Below are positions 17,063-44,500 of a stretch of 60,000 nt of DNA, one piece after another; the first letter of the stretch is position 1; every line of letters begins with the position of its first letter. A program made the position numbers and the translations under genes. Source of the DNA: Membranipora membranacea (Eukaryota > Bryozoa > Gymnolaemata > Cheilostomatida > Membraniporidae). A model generated the notes under the pieces. It searched no databases. It was not told the DNA's origin and saw nothing but the letters and a program-made list of their open reading frames with translations. Location of the stretch: contig OU612070.1 in assembly GCA_914767715.1 (NCBI GenBank), positions 9,753,501 through 9,813,500 of the forward strand, in the 5' to 3' direction.

Positions 17063-20000
17063 ATGAAGAAGGAAGTAGCCATTATCGGAGCCGGGGCAGC
17101 TGGCCTGGCAGCAATGAGGTCTCTACTCAAGTACGAGAACGAGCTCAATGTCACAGCCTTTGAGATCAGCAATGTGGTTGGAGGCCTGTGGGTCAACAGG
17201 GATCCCTGCAGGAGAAACAGTATGTACGATACTCTCAGGTGAGCTTCGGCAAACTCTGGAAAAATTTGTTTGAACTTTGAATTTGCCCCCCCTCAAGCGG
17301 CGGCCTTGACTTAGAGCGACCCTAAATGCAGAAAAATGTGATCAAGCGTGCGCGAAAAAATTTTTGGGGCAATTTCTGGTCATTTAAGGCACCCTGGAGT
17401 TTTGTGAGCATTTTCAAGCATTTTGCAAATTTTTGTAAGCATTTTGGAAAAATTAGGTTGGCAAGTCTGGCCAAACTTGCAACTAAAAACACAGAGCTCC
17501 CAAACAGTGAATGACACAAACAACTATGTGAATTACAAGAGTTTAACTGACCTAATCACTGTGTTTTCTATTTAATATTGGCACATCCCGCTAAATAATA
17601 AGATTGATTTTGATTGACTGACCATAATTAGCAGGTATTTTAGGCAAGCAAGGAAAATTAAGAGATGCAACAATCTGTCAACGTATTACTGCCGCCATGT
17701 CTAAGAAAACAGACAACTCCTATTCATATCAACCCTGTTAAACAATATTAATCAATAATATCCTAATCATCCCAATGAATATTTTTATCAAAAAATGTTT
17801 AGCTCTATTTGAGATCTGATGATGGAAGATAATCACTTATTCCCACTTCAGCCCTCCCCTCGGCCATTTGCGCCATGGGTAAATACTAAATTCTCCAAAT
17901 TTCTGATATCAATTTGAAAATGTGAAAATCGGTTAACTGAATTGGGCGGTTCCTCGGATACTGGCCATCAATATTCATCAATCAGCAATTTAAATATTGG
18001 CAAACCAGTACACAGAAACGTTATATAGCCAAACCCAGCAGTTCTGTCTCTTCGCTTTAAGATGATACAACACAATAAAGTTAAAGCTTAGGAATAGGGA
18101 TCCTTGTCCCAAGTCGGTATTCCTCGCTTCTGAAGTCACTTTTACAAGCAGAGAATTAGGACGGCTGAACCAAAGAAAGTTTTCAAATTGATTTAGAGTA
18201 TGATTATAATCCATAACAACATCAACATTAGAATTGTCACACCATCGTTTTGAGTGAGTCCAAGCAATGAACCGGATTGTATTTTCTGAAGAGCTTACTG
18301 CAGTAGACAGCTGCGTAATCGTTTGATGATACGACCTTCATGAAAATGTTAATGGCTGGGCATCAACTCGGTTTGAACCCAATTGAGAGTTTAAATGACT
18401 CATTATCACCACCATTGCAATCTGATATGATATGGTCTGGTCACGGTGTTAATTTTAATTTATTTAACAGATAAATATATACACTATGGTATTATGAATA
18501 ATATATTTATAATATTGGATATGCATTTATTTTTGACATTCCTTCCATTATTACCATAGGAGCAACATTCCTAAGGAGATATTAGCGTATACAGGGTTTC
18601 CTTTTCCCGAAGCAGTTCAGGAATCCTATATTCACAACTCAGTTGTTCTAGAATATGTCAACAGCTTTGCTCGGCATTACAACCTCCATCAGCATATCAA
18701 GGTCAGTAAAACATAACTGATATCTAGAGTCTGAAAAATCCCTTCTGAGTCAAAGTTGCCAAAAAGTTGTTTTGAAAGTCGAGAGTCTTTGTGAGACTTG
18801 ATCTCCTTTCTGTTTCACCTGCGGAACGTAAAGTAGCACAAGAAGCACATATATCATAACCGTTGATAAAAGGAGCTTTATGCATCATAGGCAGATTAGC
18901 CTTTTCAAGTCTGATAGGGTTCACAACGTGGAAGAATCTAGATCCTGAGTTCTGCCGAGACGGTGTCGAGTAATGGCATTTCTAAGGCGCAAAATGCCTT
19001 GCACATAAACAGCCTAGGGTTTGGGGGCTCTGTAAGTCTCCCCACAACGTCCGGCCGCAAAAGACGAAAGAGAAATTTAAACAGATGCTTGCCATCAAAA
19101 GGAATCGAATTTTGGTCGTCAAACAGCAATCACTGCCGGTATCAAAGAGAGGCTCCTTTGATTGATACCAGGGATACCTGGAGAAGAGGGCATTATAAAT
19201 TGGCAAACATAGTGACCAATTTATGCACCAAATACGGGTAGATCAATGTGCCAACTGAAAGTCTCTCACGTGGCCAGCATGTCTCATTGAACCCGGATTG
19301 CCTTTCATCAGCACACAGTATAGCATACCATTATTTTGGCAGATTCAGACATGCTTTAGCTATAATTGTTCATAGAAATCTTTTATGAGGTACAGTGCGC
19401 TGCCTGTTTTAAATCAATGTTTCCTGCCTAGTGCTTGATCTCCACCAAACCTATTATATACTATACATGCAGGCCAAAGTAGCGTCATTGTGAGATCATT
19501 ACCCATGACATTTGAATATTCCAAATTGTAAAGTTTTCCAAGAAATAGCTGATTCATCATATTGGGATACATCTGAAAATGTATAAAGATAAAATTTGAT
19601 TCATAGCAAAAATTCCCGTTTTTTTAGTTTTATCTCTTTTAGGAAAATTAAGGATTAATCTGTGCGGCTCACTAGGTTGTTTCCGTGTCTTAGTTTTTCC
19701 AATCCTTTGTTTGTTGTAGTTCAGGCACCGAGTTTCGCTGGTAGACCCGTACATGACTGAGGAAGGTGTGGAGAGATGGAATGTGACCGTCCAACATGAG
19801 GATACTGGAGTTATGTCCACCTCCCAGTATGATGCTGTCCTTGTCTGTAACGGGTACGATTAGTTTAACATAATAACAGTTTTATTTTGTGTGATTCAAT
19901 GATAAACTTTACGAGGGAAGATAAGTCTCAGCATCGGTTATCAATAATCCCAAAATATTGTCTTAAAAATCAGCATCTATCTTTTCTAGATGACCTATAT

Positions 20001-22984
20001 TGTCTGTTTCATAGTTTGAATGTTGAGGGCAGTCCATACTGTTTTGGTGATCACTGCTGATCATTGGGGCTCTATCGCTGATGCGACCCTGATTGTTCAG
20101 GCGAATCCATTGGGAGAGAAAAATCAGCCGATAGCCGAAGCATTGTTAACCAGCCTTTAGTCAAATTGGAACGGGTACTGATTTCCTAAACTCAATTTGT
20201 ATATTTTAGCCACGAATCTTGTCCGTACATACCAGATATTGAGGGGCATGAAACTTATACAGGAGATATCCTTCATAGTACATATCACCAGAACCCGAAG
20301 CTATACACCGGTAAAACAGTGGTGGTGTTGGGGGCTTTACTATCTGGCACCGACGTAGCCATGGATATCCGCAAGACTGCAAGACATGTGAGATGTTTAA
20401 CCACAGGGGATTTTACAGTTTTACAAATCAGCTTTGTTCATAAATCTGACATATGTAGGACAAGTGATTTTTTTGCTCTTCCTTTGTAGATTTGACTGAT
20501 TAAGTTTACATTTGTGGTTTATATATGTGATTGGTGTAATGAGGTGTCAGACCTGCTTTAGTCACTATCTCTATTTTCCCACAAAATCAACAAACCGAAT
20601 CAAATCCAAATCCAAGGCAGAAAAGCCATTTATTTCCTAATACCTTAAAAGCATCAGAGAATGGTGCATTTATTAATGTTGAGGAAATGATATTGGGAAG
20701 GTTGAACCTTCAGGAGCCAGTATATGGGTGCTAGTACGCACATTCACGTAATTTTTGCACGTTTATGAGAGCAACTCCATAAGCTGGCAATATAGTTGCC
20801 AAGAAGAGCAGCCTATGAACTCAAGCTATTACTGATTTTAACACAACATGCTTGAATACTACACCTAGTTGACAATTATATCTTCAACAACCATTGTTTA
20901 TTCACGGGCCTCAATTCGATGCTTGGTATTTGTATTCATATATGTCTTTATTTATGTATTGTATTTGTATCGTATTTACAGGTTTATTTGAGTCATAACA
21001 ATGACAGACTGACCACCAAACTCCCAGAGAGTATACAGCAGACGGCTGGTATTGACAGATTCAGTGGGGATGACATCATGCTGAAGGATGGTTCGATACT
21101 ACAAGCTGACATGGTAATACTGGCTACCGGGTACAGGTAAGAACGCCATTAGAATTTTACCTTAGATGAGTAAATTTTGGTTAGATAAAGTATAGTTAAG
21201 ATAGTTTGGGAATCAGCAATAGCTCAGTTGGTAAAGCGCCAATTTGACTGCTGCTGGTCATTTGCCCTAGCCGACCTCAATATCTAACTACATACCTTCC
21301 CCAACCAGTTGCTAGAGCCACCGATTCAATTTCGGTTACTAAAGCTTGCCAAAACCAGGAGAGGGTGATTTACGTCATTACCAATTTTCACAAGGTAATG
21401 TTAGCGTTTATAATTCTAGCCTGCTTCAAGTCTGCGCATTATGGTGAGATTTTTCTCTTGTGAGTACATTACTCCTTTATGTGTGGTGAATGCAGATTTT
21501 GGTATCAGAATCAATCTACAAGTGCATAAAGTCAAACGGTCACAAACATATCTCCAAAGAACTTTGTCACCCACATGATGTTCGCAAAATGACACCGTAG
21601 TGACATGAAAAAAAGCAATAAATCTCTGAGACTTATAATGTATCAGAATAATATTTGGCAAGGTCGGTTAAAAAAACTTGGAACCGAACATTACTTTTTT
21701 TGTTAACAAAAACCTTTTTCCAATCGTTGTTGGCATCACTTTCATTTTTTGAGAATGTTTTTCAACATCAGCTATTGAGAAAAAAGGGAAAAAAGAAATT
21801 TGAATCAAGATGATGAAAAAGTTATGAGAATTCCGTTTGAATGATTTATGCTTGATGATTGATGATTGATGATTGCATGCGCATCAATGGATTCTGAAAA
21901 GGAAAAACAAATTTTTGGCTGATTGTTTGATATTTAGATAAAGAATGGTCCATCAATTTAAGTCATTGACCCCTAACTATTACATGTCCATTATTGAGCA
22001 CAGCATTCAGCAATTAAAATAGGATACTGTATTCTTCTGCCTGAAATACTCCTAGTGCCTATAATTTTGACAGTCACTATACTACAATTGACAAAAAATA
22101 TTGCAATTTTAACTTCTCCAATATTTGTTGGACTTTTACAATATTGATATAAAATCGAAAAAGAACATCCACCATGGTAATATTGTGAGTAATAACTGTT
22201 GCTGTATTACAGGTACAACTACTCGTTCTTGAGCGATCGCTGTCGACCTTTGATCAAAGAGGAGCACGTACCAAACCTCTACAGAATGATGATCAGCATA
22301 GATCATCCTTCTCTCTACTTCATCGGCATGAATAAACTCGTGGCTGAGTTCAAAAACTTCGGCATCCAATCCGAATTGGCAGCAGCTTTCATTAGTGAAA
22401 AGATACCGCCCGTGCCAAGAAAGGTGAGATCTTGAAGATGGGAGTTTGGGACAATATCCCTGGTTTCAGTTTGATCAAAAAACTAGTTCAGTTTAATGGT
22501 TGGATCAATGCAATCGGTTACCAATAGGTGGCTTAAGCAACAACTAAAGCTCAGGCTGCTTGCTGAAAGAGCGATTCTCCGCTTCCATTCAGACTCCATT
22601 TCAACCGAGTCTCCTTTTGCAATGCAGCTATAAGTAGACTTGACGAATCAAAGGCCAATCATTTTATCATTACCATATTTTTACTCACAGGAAATGGAGG
22701 AAGAATATCAGAACCTTTATAAGCGCCTGGTCACCGATCAAAGTAAGAGACCTAAGCACTTTCACTTCATAATGGATTATCAGCACGAGTACCACAGAGA
22801 GCTGGCGGAGCAGAGCGGCACTTCACAACCCGTCCCCGAGTTCACAGAGAAACTCTGGAATCACTGGTACAAGGCTTACATCAAGAGTCTGCCTCACTTC
22901 CGAGATGCTGTGTACAGCATTACTGGAAATAACGACAATTTCGAAGTCGTTTACGAACATCCAGATTTGAAAACTGAAGAATAG
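17063..22984 (+). CDS. FMO-like flavin-containing monooxygenase, complete copy B
   Basis: Seven exons, 17063-17238, 18560-18701, 19720-19853, 20210-20387, 20982-21136, 22213-22423, 22691-22984, sum to 1290 nt (429 residues plus stop) with consistent phases. The family uses FAD, NADPH and O2 to oxygenate soft nucleophiles (N or S). Visible motifs: FAD-binding GAGAAG (residues 9-14), GGLW (about 41-44), an FMO-fingerprint-like stretch around YTGDILHSTY (about 167-176), NADP-binding GALLSG (192-197) and LATGY (257-261). The length suits the short FMOs of invertebrates, plants and fungi; I see no C-terminal membrane anchor. The second glycine of the NADP GxGxSG motif is leucine in both copies. 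The start is the first ATG in phase just before GxGxxG. The substrate cannot be inferred. Confidence 0.93.
21211..21335 (+). repeat. tRNA-like (SINE-type) relic in FMO intron 5, copy B
   Basis: Same relic as in copy A: a box-A-like segment (21220-21231) and a T-arm-like hairpin (21321-21335). No acceptor stem is visible. Confidence 0.35.
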
Positions 22985-24207
22985 CTAACTACTCGTATAT
23001 CGGCATTTATTGGCATGGAGCATTGACATAGCATATATAGCCTAGCATAGCATAGCATAGCATAGCATAGCATAGCATAGCATAGCATATAGCATATAGA
23101 ATTTGATTTTCACTGCAATTAACGCATCTTATCAAAGAATTTTATTTTATGCCCATCACTGACTTGAGGCTCAATGTTTGTTTAGTTGGAAAAGATTTTT
23201 CTTCTCATGACAAAGCATTTTTTATAACAGTGACTCAGTTGCCAACATTAGTGAGCAGAACACATCTCGCTTTTTTTCATAACTTCTAATTTGTATCACA
23301 AGTAGTTGTTTGAAATATATTATGACTCTGTCCCTCTGTATCCTACCACCATGAGTCCGTTTGGTGGGGTCTCTGATTGTATCAGTTCCAGTTCTATTTA
23401 TGGCATAGAAATCGTTGGAAATTTCTCAGAGATAGCTATTGATTGATAACATTATATATTTTTTATGATACTTGTATAACTCACACTTTCTGACAAAATA
23501 CTGGTCATACTTCATAGAGAGTGATTCTAGGCCATCAGGATTATATAAGTAAAATCAAAAAAATTATGATTCGGCATTATGTGTAGACTTTAAAATATCA
23601 AACCCAGCAGTCAATCGGATGTGATTACTCCCTCTAACTACAGAGAGCAGCAAAAATCAAAAAAGTAAATAAAGACTTTCAGATAAATTATGAGACAACA
23701 TCATACTTTTCAATCATCAAGAAGAAGAAAATGAGTTCAAAAAGAGTAAAAGCCGGCTGGTTTTTTATGACATCAAGATATTCAGTAACTACTGTCATCG
23801 GTAATTGGTCTATTGGAATTCTATGCATACAAATCCAGTGGAATATATTTTTTACATTTTCTATCAGTACTAGAACTCAAGTAAAGCAAGTGAGTTACAT
23901 GCTGTGCAACTTTGTGTATATGCAAATTGATTATCAACCAGTGTGTAAAGGATTAAATGGATTCGTTGAGACGGTAATTAAAGGGGGAAATCAGCATTCT
24001 AATGAAGTTGCCTTACCTGGCACAAAAAGTACACCATAACTATTGATTGCTCAATGCTAAGAAAACTGAATTTAGTAGAATGAAAATGCATTGATATACA
24101 TTGCCTTGACACAACCTCAGTGAACAGTGTGCAAAACAATCACTTTGCCAACTTGTAGCGAGGTAGGCATCAATTTGTTTGGAAATAAACTATCAACTCT
24201 TCACTTA
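22985..24207. other. Convergent intergenic and three-prime UTR region, copy B
   Basis: Both genes should end in this 1.2 kb. It holds the expanded AGCAT array (23029-23099) and a possible plus-strand poly(A) signal AATAAA (23668-23673). Minus-strand signals (TTTATT on the plus strand) occur around 23140-23147, so the two 3' UTRs may overlap. About 940 bp of this region are identical to copy A. Confidence 0.5.
23029..23099. repeat. AGCAT microsatellite, copy B (long allele)
   Basis: A run of AGCAT units flanked by ATAGCAT variants, longer than the copy A array at 6701-6746. Confidence 0.85.
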
Positions 24208-38183
<13,976 letters not shown>

Positions 38184-38599
38184 CCTGAGCTAAACCCTGA
38201 TCAGCCTTTTAATCTTTATAACTTATGAAATCTTCAGTTCTAAGATTACAGCCCTTCTTTTTCTTGAGACAGGAACAACCACTTCATGTTTTTACTACTA
38301 CAACCAAGGCAACGGCTCTTGATTGGTCAATTATTTCCTTTCGGGTTTTCCAAGGTTCAAAAACCTTATTGTTTTAGTTGTTAACATCGCTCTCATTTTT
38401 GAAGGAGCTGAAGAAAAGACTAAAATGAACCAAATTACTTTTTATTAATATCAAAAATGTGCAGTTTATGACTCTGTATTACATAAATAAACTGTTGATA
38501 AATTAGAATATGAATCTTTCTCAAATAATTATACCTTATAACAGCCTCAATTGGAGGTTTTGTGAAAATCCTAAGAAAAATTATTTTGGTGAATTTGTA
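38184..38599. promoter_or_regulatory. Probable bidirectional promoter, B56 / ATP13A1
   Basis: Only about 416 bp separate the divergent start codons of B56 (minus) and ATP13A1 (plus), so both promoters and 5' UTRs must fit here unless there are upstream non-coding exons. An inverted CCAAT box (ATTGG at about 38323-38327) is present, which is common in bidirectional promoters; I see no convincing TATA box. The element call is inference from spacing. Confidence 0.6.
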
Positions 38600-41500
38600 A
38601 TGATGGCAGCCTCCTTGGATGAAAATGTTCAATCCATTTCCTTACATAAATCCTTGCCCATAGTTGTCCATGGCTACATATTGCCATTTATGATCCTTTA
38701 TGCCACCTGGTTCTATGGCTGGGTGTTTGTGTATGGTGTTGATGACTATTATGAGCCTGGATTAATAGTTTTAGCATTCATTGGTGTTGCACAAATTTTA
38801 GTCTGTCTCAGCTGTTACTGGTCAGTCCACATCAGAGCTGTTTTGGCTACCTTGAAGGTATGTTATCTATGTTCAGTTCATCAGAAGTTATCACTCATGA
38901 TACAAGGTTGTTATGCTATGTATATATTGTGTGTTTGAGTTGACAACTGAGTCTGAGACACTTATCCTCAGTCTCTGAGAATGAGAATTCAATTGATTGA
39001 ATTCATGCAATGAAATAGATAAACAGACTGAGACAGAGTATGTTAAGAGTAATGGTAGTTCATGTAGGATATCTTTAATCTAGGCTAGAATATGGGTGCC
39101 CCAAATTCGCTACTGCTCTGCCCTGATCCCTCTCCTCTATTGGACTTTCAAATTCTTCAACATGATGCTATGTCAACTCAACTGCTATAATAGTTCCACA
39201 AAACACCACTCAATAGCTCTATGCAACCTACATCTCCGGAGGGCTCGTTTTCATATGTTAGCGAGGCATTTTTGGTGTTTTGAGGATTCTGTAGAGTTGT
39301 ACCTTGCATTATTGATCAAGATGGTTGTAGACCAACTCGACCATAATAAGAGTCTTGAAAGAAACGTTAGCGCACTTTGGATAACAAGATCAAACCAATT
39401 TTCTTTTCATTTCAGGCCAGCTCAATTCATGAAGCCCAGTTTGCGAAAGTCACTCCAACAGTCAACAATGGGAGCTCAGAGATTGTCACCATCCACAAAG
39501 AGGTAATAATTAGAGTCTTATTCTTAAGGAGGATTAAAGACTTTAAAGATAGCCTATCGTAGGCCTATGTAGGCAGACACTGTGCCATATTCGCTCTTTA
39601 GTAGACCCTAAACCAAGCAATTAAGATATTAGTTTGTTATATGTTGAGGTGATACTAATCCCTAAAATTTAATTCCCTCTCACGATAACCTAAACTTGAA
39701 CCTTTCAGAATCACAGTATTGAAACTTTTCGATTCAAATAATGATTTGATACCACGGTATTAGCAATACCAGGTACGCATCTGATTCGTTTCCGAAAATC
39801 ATACACTGCCGCCATGGTACCATGCAGATTTGCATGTACTTGGTTGAATCTAAAGGTACAATATTTTTGCATTCATTTTACTCATGCTGTTTTTTGACTA
39901 TTTTAATAAACTCTGTAGGCCCTACATACCATTCTGGCTCAACACAAATTAAACCGGTATTATAACAGTAAGCGCTCATTTGTATATCTGTTCAATGGTA
40001 AAGCAGTCAGTCTATTTAAGCCCTATAGGACAGAGCAATAATACATTTCATTTCATATCTGTACAGGGCACCAAGGCGTGGTTCGTCTTCCAAAAGCTCA
40101 AATATATGTGTGATATGTCGGAAAAGAAGCAGTTTAAGGCTGTCGACTTTCCGATTGCAGAGCCCTTTAAGTTTTATAATGATAGCAAAGGGTTAGATGA
40201 CGCTACAATAAGTAATGCCAAACTTATCTACAGCACCAATGCGTAAGTTAATCTACTATCGGCTTACCCAGGATTCCTGGGATGCTGCTCTCTTTGTAGT
40301 TTAGCGGTTTGGATTTTTCTTTTGGAGTCACCTTTCCAGGCGAGGCTTACCATGTTTCGATTTCTGTAGTCAATCATGTTTGATTGATTCTATTATTATT
40401 GTCATGCTTTTAAGAGTATTTCCTTACTGTAAAGTGTTGAAAGTGAGGCAAATTCATTGGAGGAATTCAGGTCAGGTCAGCTTTTTTTCGCACGATAGTA
40501 TGTATGAAAGTGATTGTGACAGCCTCCAAACTTAAAACCACTGCTGTCAGTCAAGGAAATGTGTGCTCATTGAAAAGTATAGCTCAAAGATAACTTATCA
40601 GAGTAATTGTCTGTGAAATGTCACCTAATGGGCAAATAATTTACACAAGCCAATATTCAAAATCAGGGTATAAAATCAATGAACTTAGTGAAATAGTGAC
40701 ACTTTTACAATGCTACTAGTAACAATGATGAAATCATCACTTAGTCAGCTCATTTCACTCCCTGATTTTGACCATCTGTCTCCGTAAATAATAAGGCTAA
40801 TGTGTGGCAACCCTCAAAGTGAAGCTCTATTTAGTTACCTCAGAGCTACATAGACTTCAATGAGCACATATTTCCCAGAATGGCAGCAGTGGTCTAAAGC
40901 TTTAAACTGTGACTGCACAAACCAGAGAAGCCTATCTTGGTGGCCATTATAATCCGAGTAAATAATCTTATTTACCATAATTATCTTATCATTTAGATTG
41001 CAGATGGATATACCACCATTTCTGGAGCTGTTTATAGAAAGAGCCACAGCCCCATTCTTTGTCTTCCAAGTGTTCTGTGTTGGTCTCTGGTGCCTGGATG
41101 AATACTGGTTAGTTGTAGTATATTTCTCATATTGTGTAGGCTGTCAACTGTAACTGTAAGTTAATCAGAACCTCGATGTGTCTGCTTATTTTGTGCCAGT
41201 GTAATCGATTTTAATCTGAAACTTAGGACTATGTAATACTCGCTAGGTGTTATTATTAGCTAGTATATGTTTTCAAATTTTGACCGAGTTTATGGTACTA
41301 GCATTTCATTTCAAGGTTCCCATGTTGCAGGGAATGTGGTTGTTAATAAAATGGAACTGCCATCAACCCAAGCAAAATTTGAGCACTTCAACGAAATGTT
41401 AGCTAGAGTTAAGTTGAGATAGTTTGTCAACTGACACAAGTTTTCACTAGCTCGGCATTGAAGATTATGATAAATCATACAGTAATGATGTATCACTATT

Positions 41501-44500
41501 TCTAGCCTGCGCAAAATGGCAATGCTTCTTCCTGCGTATAGTTTACTTTTCTAGGGTACTACCACTACAGCTGCATACATGTAGTGCCTGCATTGTCTTC
41601 TGTCTACCATGTCACCCAAACCTTGTTGTAGCAATTTATTCTGCATCAGCATAGTTCATAGATTTGTATAGTTTCCAATTTTATATGTCTTCGCATAGAC
41701 CCTAACACTCAATCTGATTTTTGTATTTTACAGGTATTACAGTGTGTTCACACTTTTTATGCTGATAACATTTGAGGCTACACTGGTGCAGCAGCAGATT
41801 CGTAATATGGCTATGATCAGAGAGATGGGAAACAAACCTTATAATATCCTGGTGGGTCAACTTATTTCTCTAACAAAAGCTATGAGAGATGATATTGTGT
41901 TAGTTTGAGCTCACATAACTCTTACCCACTCCACCCGACCCGACAGTCCCCGGGAACACCAGGAGCCTTATAGATTTTAGAGGGCGAGAATGAGTCTTTG
42001 TTGTGTTTGATTATGAAATACCCAGGGGAGTATATATAGCTAGATTATAGTTTAGCCAGGTTTAGGGTGACTCTTTATGTAAGTAGGCACTAATCTTCAC
42101 AAGCCAAGGTGGTAATTGACATACAGTGATGCGGGGGAGTAAATATATTCTTGCCATTGATTTCACTATTCCATCCCTGTGGAATGGCGAATTAGTCTCT
42201 ATTTTCATAGTTTATCCTAGCCCCAGACCAAGTTTGGTCCATTCACAGTTTCTCCCCCTCCACTGATCACGCCGCAGGCCTTTATGCCCAGCGTGATATT
42301 TCATAACTGATAACTGAATTCGTTTAAGTGATAGTAATTTTGTTTTCATTTATCTGTGTGTTGTTGTGCAAGCCTGGTGGTGTTCAGGAGATGTGATTTG
42401 TTGGAAAATCTAATAATAAATTAAAAAAATTAAAATGCGTTATATATTAACATGATCAACCTAAAGTGACCGTAGTTGAACTGAAATACCCTGCAAATTG
42501 AAGCGTGGCAGTTGTACTGATTTGCATGATGTCGCGAAATTATTTTTTGATAACATATTATTTTTCAATATTTCAGACATATAGAAATAAGAAATGGGTG
42601 AATGTATCTACTAATGAGCTTTTGCCCGGAGACATTGTCTCTTTAGGTAGGTTTACTGACAGTAATTTCTAAAAGAATACATCAGTTATGAGTTATAAAA
42701 GTGCTATCAATCAACCAAGTGCAATCAAGTGTAGATGGGCGAGTGTTTGTTGCTGCTGCACGCTGCTCTTTGTTTTGATTACATAACTCTTTGTACTTGG
42801 AGTGTTGTGTTCTCAGCAAACTATGAAATTGGCTTCAAAATCGTTAGGATTTTCTTTGCAAACAGTTGGCCTCTTGGCGCAATTGGATAGCGCATCTGAC
42901 TTCTAGTGGTTAGATGGTATTAGAAGGTTGTGGGTTCGAGTCCCACAGAGGTCAATTTTATTGAACTTTATGACACTGCGTTAGTTGATGTTGCCCACTC
43001 GGTTGTTAGCTTTCCAAGCCACTAAAGTGTCTTTTAGCTATCATTGCTCAAGTGGGAATGCATGGTTCTCAGTGCTCCCCAGCACCTAGATATATGTCAA
43101 TATGTCATATCATATCACATTTGAACAACAAAACAATCACCTGCTTGTAATGGCGTGAAAATCATCTGTGACACTGAGACCTGTAACCTGTGACACTGAT
43201 TGTAGGGCGGAGTAAGGATGACAGGCCGATCCCATGTGATATATTATTACTGAGAGGATCATGTATTGTGGATGAGTCAATGCTTACTGGAGAATCTGTC
43301 CCAGTCATGAAAGAATCGATAGAGGAACTGGAAGGTAGAACCCTACAGAATGATTATTTTGGTTGAATATTAATTGTTTTTCTATGAAATTTGCAAATTT
43401 GCTATATTTGAATTCAACTAATTTTAAGTATTTTCTATCATAACTTTAATAATTTAGTTTCAAAATTCAGAATTAAATAGTAATATAAAAACTATGAAAC
43501 CAACTTATCTTAGCCGACTTGCAATTGAATGCAATTATATTATTTTAATAAGAACATAAAAATTAACCTGACATTGCTTTTCACGCCTTCCATAGTTGTC
43601 ATGTGAGATATTGTTCAATCTTTGCAGCACATCAGATGTTAGATGTAGATTGCGATAGTAAACTCAGGCTATTATTTGGCGGTACTCGAGTTGTACAACA
43701 CAGCCCTCCTCCCAAATCTGGAGCTGGGACTAAGGGTAAGCTACAATAACATATAATGGAAAAAAACTTATAATACAAGTCACACATGTCAGGTGCACAG
43801 AGGGTAAACTTTGCAGATGCTGTGTTCCCATTATTTTTGTTAATATCATTTCTCAATTTTATAACTGAATGCATATATTTTCTTCATTTTATATTGTTCA
43901 ACCTTATTCCTACAATATCTAGTTGGAGTGAGATGTTGGGATTGCTAGTTATATAATTTATCACTAACTGGGTTTTTCTACAAGCATCAAACACACATCC
44001 AGTGTGAAGTCCTCTGAATGATAGCTACCATTTTGGGAGTTGTCTGCCTTTCATCCATGTGAAGACAACTACAATAAATGTAGTTATTTTTCACTTAGTT
44101 GTCAGATTATCTCGACAGTTTCCTCTAAAGTTATATAGAGTTGAACACGCAGGTATAGATAGATATTTGGCTAACCCTCAGGCCTGAGCTGATGCTCGAT
44201 TGAGTTTTTTCTTGTGCATGAATGAGTGATGTGTTCAGTTTGTTATTTTGATAATCGCATTTTCTGGATTTTTCAAAATTACCACTTCGATTAGACCCCT
44301 CCCATTCTGCACCATGGTACAAAGTCTAGATGCTCAGACTTATAGCTGGACTCATGACCGAACTGGAAGTCTGGGCACATAGGTTGAATTAAAACTCAGC
44401 TCACATAACACTCTTCCGTATGCTATCTATATTTGGTCAGCTTACACTTTGGAGTGTTGCATGGCAGCATATAAATGTACATATGGTTGCTTCTATATTG

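Noticed and set aside
38510-38599. Upstream in-frame ATG as the ATP13A1 start
   Set aside because: It would add 30 AT-rich residues unlike the family's N-terminus. The ATGATGG at 38600-38606 leads directly into the conserved region; the longer form cannot be excluded.
38985-39004. 20-bp palindrome around GAATTCAATTG
   Set aside because: Short, AT-rich and isolated; expected by chance in a window of this size.
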